A DNA stretch of 63,494 bases from Actinomycetes bacterium (GTDB lineage Bacteria; Actinomycetota; Actinomycetes; Actinomycetales; Micrococcaceae): NCBI GenBank assembly GCA_023426375.1, contig JAFAAV010000073.1, forward strand, positions 1-63,494, read 5' to 3'. Shown here piece after piece: positions 60,702 through 63,494 of the stretch; positions within the stretch are counted from its first letter, which is position 1; each line of letters begins with the position of its first letter. The notes below the pieces were generated by a model. That model had not been told where the DNA came from. It ran no database searches and saw only the letters and a program-made list of their open reading frames with translations. Position numbers and translations under genes: made by a program.

Positions 60702-61739
60702 TCAGGCCGTCTTGAGTGTTGGCGTCGATTCACTCCCAAGAGTGGCGTTGGCAAGTTCAGTGGCAAGCCATGTCAGCCAGAGCTGGCGGCGGTGCGTCTC
60801 CAGCAGATCTTCCAACACCACGAAGCGGACCTTCCACCCGTTGTCCTCAAGTCGTTGCTTGCGGAACAACTCGTCTCCGTACTTGCGACGGTCCACGTGG
60901 TCGGCACCGTTGTACTCGACTGCCACTCTGGATTCGGGCCACGCGAGATCCAGGTTCCTGTCCGCGTGATCCACCACCAAGTGAAAGTTCATGACTGGTG
61001 GCGGAAACCCATGTGCGAGGACTATGAGCCGGGTAAGAGTCTCTCTCGGTGACCATGTGTTCTCGACGGCATCAGATAGCGCGGCAAGTGTCCTCCGGGT
61101 GGCTATAGACGTCGGGGGAAACCGGCGGAGCCGCTTCTCGATTAGCTTGCGACTGTACGGCGGGAAACTTCCTCCATCGACCGCCACGATGTTCCTCGAC
61201 ATGAGTGCGTCCAGGCATGCTGTGACTCGCCACCGGGGGAGGAATGACGCAGCGACTACCAGGGCCTCAATTGGATCAGCAAGCCAGGTGCCCCAGGGTC
61301 CGGGGTAGCGGTCCAACCCAAATGATTTGGTCACGACAACATCGGGCACCGGTGTTCTCAGGCGCTCACCGACCCAGGAGAAGTGCGGGGTGAAAAGCAT
61401 CTTTGAATATTCAGGGCCCTTAGGCGGAGGAGCATGGCCGAGGAGCTCATCAATCCTCTCGTCGGGTTCTCCAATGGGGAGGCCGTATAGTTCGAGAGCG
61501 CTCAAGCCAGTCAACCGGACCTGAGAATCCGGACAGTCTAGAACAGTCTGGAGCAATGCCGCTCGTTGCAACGGATCCATCGGTTCCGGTATTGATTCCG
61601 AGCAGAGTGCCCAATGCCTGTGGGTGAGACGCTGCATAGCTGGATCGCGATTTAAGGATCGCGCCCGTCTATCCCACTGAGCACTCGTTCGAACCATAGG
61701 GCGGGGTCCCAAATTAGGCATTCGGATGGGCTGCGGCAT
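60702..61739 (-). CDS. DUF559/Vsr-fold nuclease-like protein with AbiEi-like N-terminus
   Basis: 345 residues; ATG 61739 lies six bases after TAGCCT, so leaderless. The N-terminal ~230 residues resemble actinobacterial AbiEi-type proteins (RLTGLSALELYGLPI; WLADPIEALVVAASFLPRW). The C-terminal ~100 residues look like a PD-(D/E)xK fold: NLDLAWPESRVAVEYNGADH, then DELFRKQRLEDNGWKVRFVV, typical of DUF559. Such proteins are common in actinobacteria and uncharacterised. Base composition is lower than most neighbours. Repeat arrays flank it on both sides, which is notable. DNA cleavage is inferred from fold only. Confidence 0.75.
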   Translation of the reverse strand: MPQPIRMPNLGPRPMVRTSAQWDRRARSLNRDPAMQRLTHRHWALCSESIPEPMDPLQRAALLQTVLDCPDSQVRLTGLSALELYGLPIGEPDERIDELLGHAPPPKGPEYSKMLFTPHFSWVGERLRTPVPDVVVTKSFGLDRYPGPWGTWLADPIEALVVAASFLPRWRVTACLDALMSRNIVAVDGGSFPPYSRKLIEKRLRRFPPTSIATRRTLAALSDAVENTWSPRETLTRLIVLAHGFPPPVMNFHLVVDHADRNLDLAWPESRVAVEYNGADHVDRRKYGDELFRKQRLEDNGWKVRFVVLEDLLETHRRQLWLTWLATELANATLGSESTPTLKTA

Positions 61740-62166
61740 GCCTGGAGGCTATGACGCAGCCTGTCTGAATGCAGCTAAAAATGTGCAATGTGGAGCGTGA
61801 GTGACGAACGTCTGCCGGTGCCTTCCCTCGCATGGGGTCGGGGAGATTGTTGTGTGCGTGAACAGTTGCGCGTACCTGTCGAACTCGACCTACCCCATGT
61901 CAGCCAAGATCCAAGATCTGAGTCACGCAGAAGCCACATTCACTCGGTGATTTTGGCCCGGGAGTACCTCGAAATTCGGAGATGGCCAAAGGGTGCCGCC
62001 AGAGCTTCAGTGGAGCTGATGAGAGGCTGCATTGCAGATACACGAAGATCTGAGTCATCCTCAAGCCACTTGCACCCAAGAAAATTGGCTTGAGGGCGTC
62101 TCAGATTTTGGCCATGGCGTCAAAGTGACTCAAATGTTCAGGGCGGTTCAGCGCCGCAGCGCCGAA
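61740..62166. other. Intergenic region between the DUF559-type gene and ackA
   Basis: 427 bases without a convincing gene. The first ~12 bases hold the -10 box of the DUF559-type gene; 61913-62138 holds repeat array B. A short open frame (61788-62093) crosses the repeats and is not credible as protein. Confidence 0.6.
61913..62138. repeat. Repeat array B (forward-forward-reverse-reverse)
   Basis: Forward units 61913-61938 and 62045-62071 (both AAGATCTGAGTCA ... AAGCCAC), reverse units 62084-62109 (TTGGCTTGAG ... TCTCAGATTTT) and 62116-62138 (GGCGTCAAAGTGACTCAAAT). The second and third form a clear hairpin around a 12-base loop. Same order of orientations as array A on the other side of the DUF559-type gene. 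It ends 29 bases before the ackA stop. Confidence 0.85.
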
Positions 62167-63399
62167 CTACTTCTTCACCCGTTCCCGCACCAGCGAGGCA
62201 GTGGCGTCCGCAATGGCTCGCTCCTCATCCGTTCCGATGACCAGCACCTCAATTGCTGACTCCGGCGTGCTGATGCGAGCGACCTCGCCCTCGGGGGAGG
62301 CATTCAGCTCGGGATCCAGCTTGATGCCCAGCGCGCCCAACTCGTTGCACACCTGCTCACGGAACTCAGGGGAGTTCTCACCGATACCAGCGGTGAAGAT
62401 CAGCGCCTGAGCACCACCCACGGCCACGTGGTAGCCGCCGATGTACTTGGCCAACCGGTACGCCGCCATGTCCAGCGCCAACTGGGCCTTATCGTCGCCC
62501 TTCTGTGCGCGCTGCTCCACAGCCCGCATGTCGGAATCGCCACAGATGCCCTGCAGGCCTGACTCCTTGTTGAGCGTCGTGTCCAGCTCTTTGGCGGTCA
62601 TAGAGGGATTGCGGTCCAGCATGGCCGTGACCACGGAGGGGTCCAGGTCGCCGGAGCGCGTGCCCATGATCAGACCCGCCAGAGGGGTGTAGCCCATGGA
62701 GGTGTCGAAGGACTTGCCGTCGCGGATCGCGGTCACGGACGCGCCGTTGCCCAGGTGCGCCACGATCCCGTTGAACTCGTCACGGGGGACCCCCAGGAAC
62801 TCGCACGCCTTGCCGGTCACGTAGTCGTGCGACGTGCCGTGGAAGCCATAGCGACGCATACCGTGCATGACATACATTTCCTCGGGAATGGCGTAGCGCC
62901 AGGCCTTTTCGGGCATCGTGCGGTGGAAGGCAGTGTCGAACACGCACACCTGGGGCATGTTCGGCCAAGTCTTCTGGATGGCGCGCAACCCTAGTGCGTG
63001 GGCGGGGTTGTGCAGGGGTGCCAGAGGAGCCAACCGCTCGATTGCCCGGATGATCTCGTTGTTCACCAGCACCGGTGCCGAGAACCGCTCGCCACCGTGG
63101 ACCACGCGGTGACCGGCGGCGTCGATGGTGCGCCCGCCCAGTTCCTCGTCCAGCCGGGAGGCCAAGATCTCCAGGGCCTGGGTGTGGTCCTTGACCTCGG
63201 ACGTACCGATGTTCTGGATCAGGCCCTTGGTGATGATCTCGTCGCTCTCCACGCCCTTGGTGGCTCGCTCCAGCGGCACGTTCTCGTTGATGGCCGGCAT
63301 GGACGAGGTGTACGGATCGACCTGATCATCCGCAGTGGTCACCTCGCGGACCTGGTACTTGATGGACGACGATCCGCAGTTGACAACGAGCACTAGCAT
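62167..63399 (-). CDS. ackA: Acetate kinase AckA
   Basis: 410 residues, usual length. It interconverts acetate + ATP and acetyl phosphate + ADP. Motifs: N-terminal VVNCGSSSIKYQV, GHRVVHGGERF, RRYGFHGTSHDYV, GNGASVTAIRDGKSFDTSMG and FTAGIGENSPEFREQVC. GGAAGGA is six bases before the ATG. The usual partner pta (phosphate acetyltransferase) would lie upstream, to the right of the window edge; it is not visible. Some charged stretches (residues 28-60) are longer than in E. coli. Confidence 0.96.
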   Translation of the reverse strand: MLVLVVNCGSSSIKYQVREVTTADDQVDPYTSSMPAINENVPLERATKGVESDEIITKGLIQNIGTSEVKDHTQALEILASRLDEELGGRTIDAAGHRVVHGGERFSAPVLVNNEIIRAIERLAPLAPLHNPAHALGLRAIQKTWPNMPQVCVFDTAFHRTMPEKAWRYAIPEEMYVMHGMRRYGFHGTSHDYVTGKACEFLGVPRDEFNGIVAHLGNGASVTAIRDGKSFDTSMGYTPLAGLIMGTRSGDLDPSVVTAMLDRNPSMTAKELDTTLNKESGLQGICGDSDMRAVEQRAQKGDDKAQLALDMAAYRLAKYIGGYHVAVGGAQALIFTAGIGENSPEFREQVCNELGALGIKLDPELNASPEGEVARISTPESAIEVLVIGTDEERAIADATASLVRERVKK

Positions 63400-63460
63400 T
63401 GGTGGTCCTTCCGCGCGCCCGGTCGGTGGGCGCCTCTGGTGAGCTGGTCGAAGGGGCGAC

Positions 63461-63494
63461 GGGGGGGGGGCCGCCGCCCCCCCCCCGGGGGGGG
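63461..63494. other. G/C homopolymer run at the record end (probable artefact)
   Basis: Ten G, then CCGCCG, ten C and eight G end the window. Nothing else in 63 kb looks like this. It is more likely a sequencing/assembly artefact at a contig end than biology. Confidence 0.8.

Noticed and set aside
61788..62093. 101-residue plus-strand ORF between the DUF559-type gene and ackA
   Set aside because: It is made mostly of the repeat units of array B and has no protein-like features.
60415..62138. CRISPR array
   Set aside because: Units alternate orientation, are imperfect and have no regular spacers, and no cas genes are present.

Overview
The window is high-GC DNA from an actinobacterium, most likely order Micrococcales and probably family Micrococcaceae. 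The grounds are GC-rich codon use, many start codons sitting directly on a -10 box (leaderless transcripts), GTG/TTG starts, a MocR-type PdxR next to pdxST, a CsoR operator, a DUF6318 lipoprotein, and a one-chain PutA of about 1200 residues. The species is not determined. I see no rRNA, tRNA, CRISPR array, IS element or phage gene. Both ends cut the record: the left end removes the C-terminus of an aldehyde dehydrogenase, and the last ~35 bases are G/C homopolymers that look like an assembly or read artefact.

Layout. 1-8.6 kb: two aldehyde dehydrogenases, an S4 RNA-binding protein, a TetR/GAP divergent pair with two operators, membrane proteins and an MFS exporter. 8.8-10.7 kb: an AT-rich two-gene cassette (DUF6318 lipoprotein plus secreted PKD-like protein). 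10.9-14 kb: tctCBA tripartite tricarboxylate transporter. 14.1-19.7 kb: three universal stress proteins, a MATE transporter and a TPM-domain protein. 19.9-23.1 kb: pdxST with divergent pdxR. 24.4-27.5 kb: csoR-copZ-copA. 27.6-29.7 kb: a Tat-exported type II cholesterol oxidase-like flavoenzyme with a small secreted partner. 29.9-34.6 kb: a two-component system and an FtsX-type ABC transporter. 34.6-41.5 kb: a GH15 enzyme overlapping azlCD, then putA behind a structured leader. 41.7-45.9 kb: a tail-anchored protein, an MFS transporter and a PF09818 ABC-class ATPase. 46-56.3 kb: an exopolysaccharide cluster (two tandem PaaK/CapK-like enzymes, Wzz-like, Wzy-like, GT4, an alpha/alpha-barrel protein, a WecG/TagA transferase and a Wzx-like flippase). 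56.3-60.3 kb: an Lrp regulator divergent from an aminotransferase and amino-acid permease, then a phosphoribosyltransferase. 60.4-62.1 kb: a DUF559-type nuclease-like gene bracketed by palindromic repeat arrays. 62.2-63.4 kb: ackA.

The most unusual signal is a bipartite ~25-nt repeat unit, GGC-N8-GWCTCARAT, in at least 12 copies in three intergenic regions. Units are arranged as palindromes, and two arrays with the order forward-forward-reverse-reverse flank the DUF559-type gene. Similar long palindromes with different words lie in other convergent gaps (10.7 and 19.8 kb). Other points are a putA leader with two mutually exclusive hairpins and an overlapping short ORF, a leaderless-promoter pattern (TANNNT-N6/7-start) in more than ten genes, and operators matching PdxR, CsoR and the TetR protein.
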